Below are positions 11,573-23,300 of a stretch of 64,000 nt of DNA, piece by piece. A program made the translations under genes and the position numbers. The notes beneath the pieces were generated by a model. It worked only from the letters and a program-made list of their open reading frames with translations, was not told the origin of the DNA and searched no databases. How positions within the stretch are numbered: position 1 is the first letter of the stretch; every line of letters begins with the position of its first letter. This stretch comes from Acorus gramineus (lineage: Eukaryota > Streptophyta > Magnoliopsida > Acorales > Acoraceae): assembly GCA_030737835.1 (NCBI GenBank), contig CM060847.1, positions 8,818,704 through 8,882,703 on the forward strand, written 5' to 3'.

Positions 11573-14144
11573 ATTAGTTTTTCTTTTACATAGTTACCAC
11601 TTTATTTGATAAGCTCTGGATAAGATATGGATTTTAATTTTAAAAACCCACAAAAAAAATTAATAGCAAACGGCTGATTTTTATTATGTTCGCATTGATT
11701 TAGGAATGTTAACTGTGCCCAATCGTTTTTTTAATTTAAATTTGAATGAAATCATGTTAGTTTGGATGTGTATTAAACTCTAATTATTTCACTGGAGTTA
11801 CACAAAAAAAAAATTATTTCACTGGAAGACTGGTCTCTCAACTAATGAAAGAAAGGGCTTCATTTGCCTTTTAGCATAGTGAGCACATGCTGATTCTATT
11901 GTTCATTTAGAGGGCGTTTGGGTAGAGGAATAGGGAAGAAATAGGTGGGACGGAAGAGAATAAATTACAAAAAAATGTTTGAGTAGAGAAAATAAGTGAA
12001 TATAGCTATGCAGAATTAGGTGAGAATAAGATTGTATTTGTATTACAGCCCCCCTGGAATTATGTTATTTCTCCATTGGTATAAAAAAGCCTACTTGTTA
12101 AATCATATGACATCATACCAAATCACTTGTCATCACCTCTTATATATCAATTTGTCCACGTGTCAAATCAACTTTTTACATCTGATGCACATTTTATTCT
12201 TCATCAACTAAGCAAATCAACCTTTATTATTACGTTTCTTAATGAGAATAACAAAAAATACAACCAAACAGAAAATCACATATTCCATTGATAAAGTTAT
12301 GTATTCCTAGAATATATATGAACCCCAAAATAGCTCATGTCTCTATCTAAATAGACCCTTTAAGTTATCACAACAAAACATGAGATGAGTGGACTGTTTC
12401 GCTTTTATTTTTTTTCTTATCATTAACAAAAAATTCTCATAGTTTTTTTTTTTCACAAAGAAATCATATATGCATTTAAATGTTCTAGTGACCTGTTTGA
12501 TCTCATCGATCTAAACGTTCTTTCAAGAATTTGCCTTCATAATCACATTTGAAAAACTCTCAAGAGACGAAATATGGATGCAAAGAGTTTTTCTTGGGAT
12601 GTCATTTGCAACTCTTTAGTGAGTCACCACCCTGTTGCCTGGGCTATGGATGTTGAAAATGTTGAGATGTCATGTTCCATCAATAACTTTATATGTTGTT
12701 AATTATGAAAAAAAAATTAAAAATTAAGAATGCTTGGAAAAATTAAGGATTCTGGTTGCTTAGGACTGTGTCATGGCAGAGGAGAATTCTGAGGACATAT
12801 CGGAGCCAGTTTCTCATCTGGATGTTGATCCTTCTCCTTTTTGGCATTCACATTGAAACTATGTATGCCCATCTTTTTTATCATGACATTGGTGATGGTC
12901 TGGGGACATCCCATGACCCTTGCTATTCAGGTTGTGATTTTTTCTCTTCTGCACAAGACCCAGTCTGTATACTAGATTTATGTTGTTATTGAGCAGGTAT
13001 GCAGTATGCTGGAAAACCATCATGTATGTTATTTCCAATATTCATCTCCTACTAAATTCACTCTCTTAAGTACTCTCAGAAATAAATGTATTCACAAAAT
13101 ACATTTCATCTGTCATCTTTGTAGCAAGATGCCACCATCTTCTCTTTATCATGTCATCCAGTGAATTCAGACTGCAATATCAGTAGATGAGAGTGCCTGT
13201 CTTTGAATTTATTTTTATCACATAATTGTAAGTAACAAATACTTGATAATTCTCTCTCTCTCTGTTGGGCAACATGAAGAACTCAAGGACAGGTCCAGAT
13301 CAATAACTGGAATGGGGAGGAGTATTCTTTCAATCTTTGACCACAATGAACATTACTTGGTTCCGTGAAGGCCGGTTGACGAAGATATCATTTTCTCATT
13401 AATCAAGCAAAGAAAGATGTAATATATACTGTTTTACAAAGATATCAATCCATCTATGGACTCTATTCATATTCTCAAAAGTCTTTAGTTCAAGCAAGAC
13501 AATCCAATCACATTAAATAGTCTCCATATCTTCTCTCCCAAGAGAATTAACTGAAATTTGGATTTGTTTGACGACTTTGATCTATCAATAGACTTTAGAG
13601 CTTCTTCCACTTAACTATAGTTTTATTTCTGGTCTATGCTTATTTCTTAATGATATAAAATATCAGCAAAATTTGTGCTTTCGTTTTGATGTTTACGTGT
13701 CTACAATGGTCATATTATGCAAAGATGCAATGATGCAATCACACTGTTTTTCTTGAAATGCAAGAATCCAATTATATGAATTTTCATTCCTAATTAGTTC
13801 AAATTCCCTCCATTTATATAACGCTCAGATGAATGGAACCACCATGCAACATGGATTTATGCAAAAATATGATCACCTGCTCTGATCTGGGCTCAATGAA
13901 CATCTAACTATCCAAACTTTCATTATGAAAACCTTACATACGAGGCAATAATTTAATGGACCCAATGCACCAAAATTTGCTCAAGCATTCTTACTGAGAC
14001 AATCACAAGTGAGAAGCAGAGCAGGTATCAGAAAATGTGAAGGTAATACTAGATAGATAGCTTATCTGAGTTTTTTTTAAATTGATGAAATCGAACACCC
14101 AAATTCTTATTTCAACAGAAAACCTCAATCTTGTCCCCCACTTC
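11573..14144. other. Intergenic region with no supported gene
   Basis: AT-rich DNA between the MITE and the pectin methylesterase inhibitor gene. A 28-codon ATG frame at 12773-12856 begins MAEENSEDISEPVSHLDVD, which looks protein-like, but it stops at once and no adjoining exon continues it. It may be a relic. No RNA gene was recognised. Confidence 0.5.
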
Positions 14145-15761
14145 TCAGTGTGTAATGCTTGCAAGTGCCAGGTTATTCTTCGCCGACATCCCCAGGATCG
14201 CATTGGCGTGCGCCAAGGGAGAACGCATTCCTGGCGTTTCAGCGAACGCATCATCACAGGTGGTGAAGTCAGTGAGGGCCGCAGAGAGGTTGTTCATGAG
14301 GTCGGCGTGTGAGCCCCTCGAGCGGAGGCTCTTCATTGAGTCGCGGAGGTTGCTGAGCGCGTCGTCGTAGTTGTCAAGGCAGACATTGATATTAGCCTTG
14401 TAAATTTTGCTGCCGTTGCGGGACCTGACTAGCTTCGTTGCAAGGGACCGTGCCAGAACCGTCCTCACCATGGTTGCCTAGAGGTAAGTTTGTCAATTAT
14501 CTAAAAAATCTATGTATTTGATAGAAACCGTATATGAAAAATAAGAAATAATATGATATTCGAATTTCTCTAAAGTGTGAATACAAGTGTAATCACTTTG
14601 AAAAATATTTGAACTCAACATATATTGTAAAATTATATATAATTGTATTATATATTGTTATATTCAATTTCCTAGTATGATTAATCATAATGTTGAAAAC
14701 TTAAATAATATTATATTTTATTCTTTCATCTAAAGGAGGTCTCCATTATGTATGTTTGTACACAAATTTGAATGTAAAATGAAAAAAAAGTTAAGTAATT
14801 TAGGTTAAACGGAAAGTGGTGGAAAATAAAATATTTTTCCTTTGATCAATTTTAATGGTGTTAGTGCACGTGGTAGAAAGTGATAAAATCATTTTCTATT
14901 ACTTTCTCTCAAATTTTCACCTATGTAAAGGGAAAAAAATTTCCCACCTTTCATAATAAGACAAAATAGGAGAGGTAAAGTAATGAAATTTTTTTTCAAT
15001 TCCTTATTTGACACAAACACCAAATTTTTTATTAATCAAAAGAAAAATTTTCAATTTTCATCATTTTTCCTTACTTTCTTTGCAGCACAAACACACCTTA
15101 ATTCTTTATCTTTCAATTGTCTATTCTCTCTAGTATCACATGATCATCCACAATAACATTTATATTTATATTATTATTTAAAAATGTATATTATATGGAA
15201 ATAAAATATTTGTATGAACTCTAAATCCAAAAAGATGTAAATTTAAAATTAATATTCGAATCAGAATTATTCAATGTAGAATATGATTATAAGATCTATC
15301 CGTTGACAAACTTAGGCAGCGTTTGATTATACGATTGAACTGTTTTACATTTGTGAGAAACTATTTTTACAATCATGCAATCAAATAGTTTTTTACTATA
15401 ACAACTTCTTACAAACAGATTTAAGATAAATAATAACAAAAAAAATCCTACTTTGGGGGGGGAGGAATCCCGTTACCAAATGCTGCCTTACCCGAATGTG
15501 GGAAGCGGTGAGGACGGTGGGAGCCACAGAGCGCGCGCGCCTGAGTTGGGGTCCCGCGCTGGACGTGCATAGTGAAGGGTAGTCGGTGCGTCTGCACAGC
15601 GAGAAGACAGTGGAGGTGCCGACGGTTCTGTGGTGTCGTCCGAGATAGACGCGTTTGTGGTGGTAGCGATTCACATAGGCCGAAACCTCCGTGTTGTGGA
15701 CGGTGAGGATCACGACCACCATGGCCAGGAAGGCCAGAGAGAGAGGAACGCGAGACGCCAT
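14145..15761 (-). CDS. Pectin methylesterase inhibitor domain protein, two exons
   Basis: Plant invertase/pectin methylesterase inhibitor family; secreted proteins that bind pectin methylesterases (or invertases) in the cell wall. Exon 1 is 15761-15492 (90 codons) and exon 2 is 14477-14145 (110 codons plus TGA), with GTAAGG donor, CTAG acceptor and phase 0. The 200-residue product starts with a signal peptide (about residues 1-28, hydrophobic core LSLAFLAMVVVILTV). The four hallmark cysteines are present: Cys56 and Cys65 with the family's C-x8-C spacing, then Cys123 and Cys164 forty residues apart (NVCLDNYDDAL and DFTTCDDAF). Residues 30-55 are rich in His and Arg, which is unusual. Many family members lack introns; here one splits the domain. 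The ATG at 15761 is used because the upstream start candidate at 15863 is TTG. Confidence 0.85.
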
Positions 15762-17049
15762 TATTGTGTACGCGTTGTTTTGACGTCTCGCCGGGTGAAA
15801 GAGGAAACAATGCGGGGAGGGGGAGTTCTCAATGGGTTGGTTCTCTGTTTCTGGGATGAACAATGACAGAAACAGAGAAGGTGAGGCGGGTTTCTGATAT
15901 GCTTTTTTTGTTTTGAGAGGATTTGAAAGTTTTATTGGATGTTCTTTTTGTGGAGTTTTCTAAATATGAAAGGATTTACAATGACCGTTGCTGTGGAACT
16001 AACTGTCTTGTTTTTTGTGTGATTAATTTGTTTTTTTTTTGGTGATTGGCAGGTGTTGGTTTCCTTTAAGGGGTTCAGCTTATTTGTAGGTAAACTTTTG
16101 AGGTCATCATCTCTCTGTTTGAGAGAGAGAGAGACATGGTTAAAATCTTTAACAAAATATATATTATTTATTGTCTTAGAATTATTTTTAACTAATAAAA
16201 AACAAATATATTATGCTTCCTTCGACCTTCATTTCCGTGGACCCCTGGGACCTGAATACTCCAGGCTCAAAAGCTTGCTTTGTACTACTTAAGTCTCGTT
16301 TGGATATCAATTAAGAATTTCAAAATTATGTTTTTCAAATTCAGCATTGATTCTAAATTTTGATTTTTTATGTTTTAAAAGTTAACAAAACAGTAAAAAT
16401 AAATATTGTTGCTGCTTTTTTAAAGGATTTCTTCAAAAAACAAAAAATTCAAAATTCTATTTTTGATATATTATCTTGTGTAAAAATATAATATAGTTTT
16501 GACTTCAAGCTTTAATCCATCACATAATTTCAAATAATCACTTATTAGGACTTTGATATAATATGGACAGTGGATATAATTGGATGTGGATGCGAATTTA
16601 GCATATGAATGTGATTTATGTATTTTGGTAAGTGGAGTAAGTACATTCGACTTTATTAATGTCGATTCATGTATTTAACCTTATAAGATTCATGTGTGTA
16701 GAATTTCTATGATGTATCTAGATTGAAATGAACCATATTTATGATAATGAATATACATGTTTAAATTCCATTGGTGTACAAATATGAATATATGAACATT
16801 TGTATGGAAAAGTGAATAGTCTCATATGTACCTTGATTTTGCCATTGTCATTGAATGTGAAACAATAAACTATGCATAGTACATTTATAAGTCCATTAAT
16901 CTTGATTAATTTGAGACATTAAATTTAGAGAAAACTCTTGGGCAATCTAGAGACATGTATAAAGGATCTCATGTATGTCATTCCATTTATCCAAGTTACA
17001 AAGTGAGTATCCACTAAAAAAAAAAGAGTAATTTGTGAGAGTTTGAGAG

Positions 17050-17230
17050 ATAGCCCTCATGTCCTATTCTAGTAGCCCGGGTGCTTTTGTGGTGGTAGAG
17101 TGCTAAGCTAGTGTTCTTATTCCATTTGAGCGTGCACTCTGTGTGGACTTACTGATTCCTAAAGGTGGTCCGGTTCGAGACTTTTGCACCGAGAGAAGCC
17201 GAATAACGTCTTAAGTGTCGCAGAGAGCTT
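17050..17230 (+). mobile_element. Possible tRNA-derived SINE
   Basis: A box A-like stretch (GTGGTAGAGTGCTAAG) near 17093 and a strong box B (CCGGTTCGAGACT) near 17170 are spaced as in tRNA-derived SINEs. No poly(A) tail or target duplication was found, so the call is tentative. Confidence 0.35.
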
Positions 17231-18355
17231 CGTCCATCCATTCATCTCCCACTCCCTCTTCTTCTCTCTATTATTTTAGTATTCTATTTTATTGAATTTT
17301 TATAATTTCATCATATTTTCATCTAATCCCGTAATAAGTTCTACATTGAAAACTGATGAGATTCAAAGTTAAGTTTGTTATATCCAGGATTCAATATGTT
17401 GGATCCCATTATGATAATTCAATAATGAATAATAAAAATGATTTATTCAAGCTTACAATACCAAATTACACGATAATTGTAATTACAACACAAAGTATAT
17501 TTTTCTGAAAAAAAAAAACTTCTCATTATAGAGGAAAATCAATGTCGCTATCCAACAATTGCCAAAAAAAAGAAAAAAAAAAAGAACAGAGCTTGCATGT
17601 GAACCAAATAGGGATTTACAAAGACCGTAGAAAGTGTTTTTACATTAAAATTAGTTGCACGTGAAGCCAATTAGTTTCATCTTTTTGTATCTTATAATTG
17701 TTTTCCTTCTCTAGAAGTCACATCCTAATGGTGGTTAGCAGTTGAGAGTAAACAAGCCAACATCTAATGCTGAATTAGATGACCTATATTTATCTAGATT
17801 GACTAAAAATAATGATCCTGTGCATAGATAGTGCTTATGAAAAATTGATAATCTAATACACGTTACATTTTTATTATATGAACAAAACATGCAGCTTCAT
17901 AAATTAAAAAATGAGCTATGTATTTTTACGTATAAAAAAAAATCACATCTTTTATTATTACAACTAGTTAACCAAATGAGACTGGATTGTATTTAATGTT
18001 TTTTTGCTTATACAGCTTAATTTGTGTGCATGTTTATTTAAGCCCGTGTTTCTTTGTGACCATTGAAAACCTATGAAAAATGATAAACACAACACATTGC
18101 GGTCCTAATTGTAGTTCTTTTTTTCTTTTTTTTTTTTAAAATCATACACTCATGTTTTGAAGTGCATGCTGTTATATAAAATGGAGTATATATTGAGTTA
18201 CATTAGTGTATTTATTTTTATAATGAAAAAATGAAAGAAAAAAATCAGGTCATATATTATAATAATATAATATATACTACATTATTATAGCATATGAAGC
18301 TGTAAAACTAAAAAAAACATGAGTGTATCCGTGCTCAAAACCTAAACAGGGAAGT

Positions 18356-18361
18356 CACGTG
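18356..18361. promoter_or_regulatory. G-box CACGTG upstream of MOS1
   Basis: A palindromic CACGTG about 335 bp upstream of the MOS1 TATA-like motif. Regulatory use is inferred from position only. Confidence 0.3.
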
Positions 18362-18690
18362 ATGCGCCATCCAGATCAACACACGTATCAAAAAGCGCAT
18401 CATCACTCGGGGGTACATGGAATGGGGTCCACCACGGGAACAGGATCTCATCCGTCCATTTAATGTGCCGCCTTCAACAGCAAATTTGTCCTCATCGAAC
18501 GGCTCACAGTCATCGCACGTGCGGAGACATGTATCCAAGGTTGTCTTTTTCATGATTCCGTGAGACCCACCTCTTATTTTTTTCCCTTACTTCACACTCC
18601 AAAGCGCACGTTAGGGCGATATACGCTAAAATACGCCTTTTCTGCCATAAAAATCTCGTTTGACGATAATATCGCGAGAACATCTCGTGT

Positions 18691-18920
18691 ACATATAAGC
18701 AGAACCCGACCCAATCGAATCGGATCTATCGCGTTCTCCTGTTAATCTCTTCTTTCAGGAGTTTCGGTCATTCCTTCTTTTTTGATTTCTAGGGTTTTGG
18801 AAGGTTTCGATCCTCCGCTGGCCACCAATCCGTCTCTCCTCGAAAAGCTCCGGTTAAGAACCTCTGATCGATCGATCGATCGCTCGCTCTCTCTCTGTCG
18901 CGTTTGCTTGCACCGTCCAA
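18691..18920 (+). promoter_or_regulatory. MOS1 TATA-like box and noncoding first exon
   Basis: ACATATAAGC at 18691-18700 is a TATA-like motif. The following CT-rich sequence, including a GATC tetranucleotide run near 18868-18880, has the look of a 5' leader. It ends at 18920 in CCAA before a GTAAGG donor. The leader intron would run to the acceptor at 20266, about 1.35 kb, a common arrangement for plant housekeeping genes. Confidence 0.55.
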
Positions 18921-20284
18921 GTAAGGCAATCGATCTCCGAATCCGCGCAATTTATCCGACACGCTTTTTGTTGGCTTTCATTTCGTTGTGTTTCTTAGGG
19001 CTTGTTCTTGATCCGATTCATGACTCTCGCGCGATTTGGTTTGTTTGTTCGATTTGTTGGTTGTTTATATGTGGTCTGAATATATACACTGATCAAGAGA
19101 ATCTCCGTGGAGGGAATGAGAGAGGGTGGTTGTGATTTGTTGATTGTGTTATCGATGTAGAAGTTAAATGTTCACTCGCTTATTGTCCGCATGACTTTGT
19201 CGAATGAGATCATTGTAAGCAGGATTGAAAACTGTTTTTGTTAGCTAGAAATTGTAAATCTAAGCTTGTATTTTGATTTTTGTTATGTATGATTGTATCT
19301 TCCCTTTTTTATTATCTTTTACAAGAATGAGTTATTATTTATCTAAGCAGACTATGTACTTAAATATCAAATGAGCTAATAAGAGAGATTTCATAGGTGC
19401 AATGGAATAGGTGAAAGTGTAGTCTATTGGAGCATTTGATTGACAAGAAAGTGAAAGATTTTCTGAGGAAAAAAGCTATGCTGACTGCCGATAACACTAG
19501 GGTTTGTATCTTAGATTACTTAAGGCCTGGAGTAAATATAAACTGGTGGCTAGGTCAGTTCTTTGAAATATTGATGAGAGATTTTTTTTTGTTCGGTAAT
19601 GCATTGGGACATCGTGGACATCCCACCTTTTTCCCCAAAAGAAGAGAGAATTTCCATTAAGTAGTTTATTTTGTTTTCTGATTTTGAGTTGAATATGATG
19701 AATACAGTTGAGAAAAGGGAAAAACATGAAATCAGAAAATACACTTAATTAAGTTTAATGATCCAAGCAATGTTGCTTCATAATAATGCATCTTATATGT
19801 ATTTTCTTTTTTTTCTTTTTTTTTTTGCTGAATCATATATGTTATTATTTTTTTCATAATCTGAGTGAATGATCTGAAACCCTGCTATATATATGCACTA
19901 CAATTTTTGAAATTTGATAAGTGTCAATATATCGAAAACCACTGATTTTCATGCTTGTTTGGTTTTGATTTAATACAGGGGAAAGCCCGAAAGGTGAACT
20001 CTTAGGTGCAATTTTTTTAGTATATCAAAGCATGTGAATTATACTTTAGCTGTGAACTTTTATCCCCCCCTCATTACCTAGCTTATTTTTCTAAGACAAC
20101 ATAATAATCACATTGAATTATTCTTACGAGAATGCTACTTTAGGATTTTCATTTTTATTGGACAAACCAATAATTGGTAGTGATTAATTTTTGTTTTAGT
20201 TTTGGTAATTGTTGGCTTTTATTTGCAATCTTATGTTCTCTAAATCATATATTTTTTTATATACAGCTCCTTCCTGCTTGATTG

Positions 20285-20312
20285 ATGTCCCTGGGAATTT
20301 GTGAATCTCTTC
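20285..20312 (+). promoter_or_regulatory. Out-of-frame upstream ATG overlapping the MOS1 start
   Basis: An ATG at 20285, 28 nt before the MOS1 ATG and in the same spliced exon, opens a frame that passes through the main start in another register. After splicing it continues through the next exon and ends there in TGA/TAA-rich context. It could reduce translation of MOS1. Seen directly; the effect is inference. Confidence 0.5.
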
Positions 20313-23300
20313 ATGACGTCAAGCATGGTGACTGGAGATCGAAGGTATAACATGTCCTTCTCTTCTTGGTGACTATCTCGCTGGCAAACTGTAGTTAGTA
20401 CTTCAATTGCATTACCATGTCTATGTGTGAGATTTCCCAGAAACCGTGTTTCATATTGTATCTAATCCAGTTGCCCATTAACTTCTCTTTTGTTTGGCCT
20501 CTATGCATGCAGCTTCCATTTTGGAAAATATACAATTGTGTGTGTTTCAATCGATAGCTCTTATGGGTGTTCAAACTAAAGAAATGTATAACTTGGATTG
20601 AATATCTACATGTTTTAATAGCTCTTGATTTTTTTTATGAATTCACTTTGCATTTATTTTATGGTGACATTTTTAAAATTTTACACTGTTATGTGTGGAT
20701 TTATTTTATTCTTTTAATATTGTTTAGGTGGGCTCCTCAACGAAGAGGGGGCATGACCGTTTTGGGCAAAGTTGCAGTTCCAAAACCTGTTAATTTACCC
20801 AGTCAAAGGTGGTATCTTTTCCTCTGATTGTTATTTATTGTGTTTTTTGCAAGGTGTTATTTGATCATGCCTAATGCATTGTGCATATATTTCTATCTTC
20901 AGGTTGGAAAACCATGGTCTAGACCCGAACGTTGAAATTGTTCCAAAGTGAGTTTTTCCCTTATTCCCTGAATTGTGATTCTCTTCACAGTTCATTTATT
21001 TATATTTTTACTTCAATTTTCTGGTTGTCACAACCGTGGTTGTTTTAGAATCATTTACTAAATGGAAATCTGTTTTATTTGCTTTGTGTTCTTTGGTTAG
21101 GGGGACTCTAAGTTGGGGTAGCCGGGCTTCTTCGACACCAAATGCATGGGCTTCATCTACATTGTCATCACCTAAAACTGATAGCAGTGCTGGATCTACT
21201 GGTGTTAATGGCCGGCCTTCATCTGGTGGAAGTGCTGCCCGACCATCCACATCTAGTAGTGACAGATCACTTGAACCAGCTTCTAATGCATGGGGCTCAA
21301 GTTCTCGGCCATCATCTGCATCAGGAATTTTGGCATCTAGTCAGACATCAATGGTGACAACCCGTCCTCGAAGTGCCGAACCAAGGCCTGGTAGCTCTCA
21401 GCTGTCTCGATTTGCTGAAACCGTAAGTGAAAATTCAACTCCATGGAGTGCAACTGGAACTGCAGAGAAATTGGTACAATTCCCATATTTTCTTGTGGCT
21501 CACATTTTTTTTTTTTGGGGGGGCAAATAATCAATTTATGGATGACGTTTTCACCTTTACTTTAAGCTGCTCAATTATGATTAGGTTACCTCACATATAG
21601 ATATTTTATTCAATAATTGGCAATGTTATTGTTAATATTTCATGGTAACCCATTTATAGTAATTGCTCATTGCACTTCACAGGGAGCTGCATCTTCCAAG
21701 ATCAATGGATTCTCACTGAGTTCTGGAGATTTTCCTTCTCTTGGCTCTGAAAAATCTTCTGAATTGCAGCCACAGCAGGGTACTTATGTTTGCTTATTTT
21801 CTTTTCCAGTTTAATACACAATTAATTCACTATAAATTGGTGTGGTTAATTTGAAGGTAGAGAATTATGTGTCATAGGTTATCTTGTTGTTTTGATTTGA
21901 GTTATATCTAAGTGCCAGTGATGATTTAGCAATTTAATGGTTAGATCAGTTCTGTGCATGTCTGCCTCTTAAATTTAGCATATATCTTTCTTCGGCTTAA
22001 TGCATGCACAAATCAACTTGTTAATTATATTGAGCTGGATAGTGGATTTACGAGTAATAGAGATACTAACAGCACTCATCAGTGTGGTTTTAATTATAAT
22101 GATTTGTGAATGGGGATGGCAAGGATGGATTTGCAATTTTGCTGGAGATGAGAAAAGGCGTGTTGCTTTTTAATCTGTATAAATTAAAGGAAAGCTGAAA
22201 CTGGTGGTTTTATGTGAATAAGAATCTGGGAGTATGGAGTTCTAATTTGTTCAATATGGGACAGTCCATAATGTTTGTTTATGCTATCTTAAACCATGCA
22301 TACTGTTCAGTGTTCTGGTATTCTTTGCTTGGTCACATCATAAAATCATCTTGATTCAATGTTGTAGTATGTGAAAATGCGTGGAGGTTTTGGTGAGGAG
22401 CATAGTTTAAGAACATGCACATGGGGTCCGCATACAGTACATGCGGCATCATGTACAGTACATGCAGCCGCACATTGTGTGTGTGTGTGTGTGTGTGTGT
22501 GTATTTTAATTTTTTTTTGTGTATGGGTGTTTGTGTCACGCCCCAGGGCGGCCAACCCCGGGACGCGGCAAATGTATACATATCATATCAGAAACCTACA
22601 CAGGAGGTCAACAATATATATCATACACAATAAACAGAATGACACACAATGACAAGAAGCTGACATGATATATACACCTAATGCGGAAGCAAAAGACTGA
22701 GTCTGTAAATAAAACATACTACAGACTCGATACACAATCATCTGTCCTGTGAGAGCCAATATATACAAATAACAACTGAATATATACAACACGTGCTCAG
22801 CACGGAAATCCAATACATACAGCCAAGGAAAGGGATGCTGATAGCCTCTGGTACTCGCGGACGTAGCGCTGCTCCGCTACTGAAGAAATCCCTCGGAAAG
22901 CTCCAACTGCTGCTCCGGCTCCAGCTCCGGCTCAGTGGCAACTGGGGAAAAACATATGCGAGGGGTGAGCCACACGCTCAGTGAACGGCACAACCCATGC
23001 ATCACAGACAATATTGACCACAACATATTAATCCAGCCATTCATCCCGCCTCAAAGGGGCAGGAACAACATAACCATTTATCCAATCCAGATCATACCCT
23101 CACCCTTACCCCTCAACAGGGGACTCAGGATTTTGGGACTAACTATCATCAATAAACAAGACCAGCGGGTCGCTTATCGCCGACCCACTACACCCTCACC
23201 CTCACCTTTCCAAAGGTGACATAGGATTTTGGGACTGATAAACATTCATAAACAAAACCAGTGGGTCGCTCATCGACAACCCACTACACCCTCACCCTCA

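Larger units (their letters stand above)
15865..18690. other. Intergenic between the PMEI gene and MOS1
   Basis: AT-rich sequence with homopolymer runs, no coding exon recognised. The last 400 bp are less AT-rich and form the upstream region of MOS1. A short frame on the minus strand at 18335-18553 lacks any family resemblance and is not called. Confidence 0.5.

Noticed and set aside
12756..12992. 78-codon frame and the overlapping MAEENSEDISEP frame at 12773
   Set aside because: The protein-like start stops after 28 codons and no splice-compatible continuation was found.
18335..18553. 72-codon minus-strand frame with CxxC motif upstream of MOS1
   Set aside because: Starts and ends arbitrarily within promoter-type sequence; no homology recognised.
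21036..21530. 164-codon frame taken as a stand-alone gene
   Set aside because: It is MOS1 exon 21101-21473 with intron readthrough at both ends.
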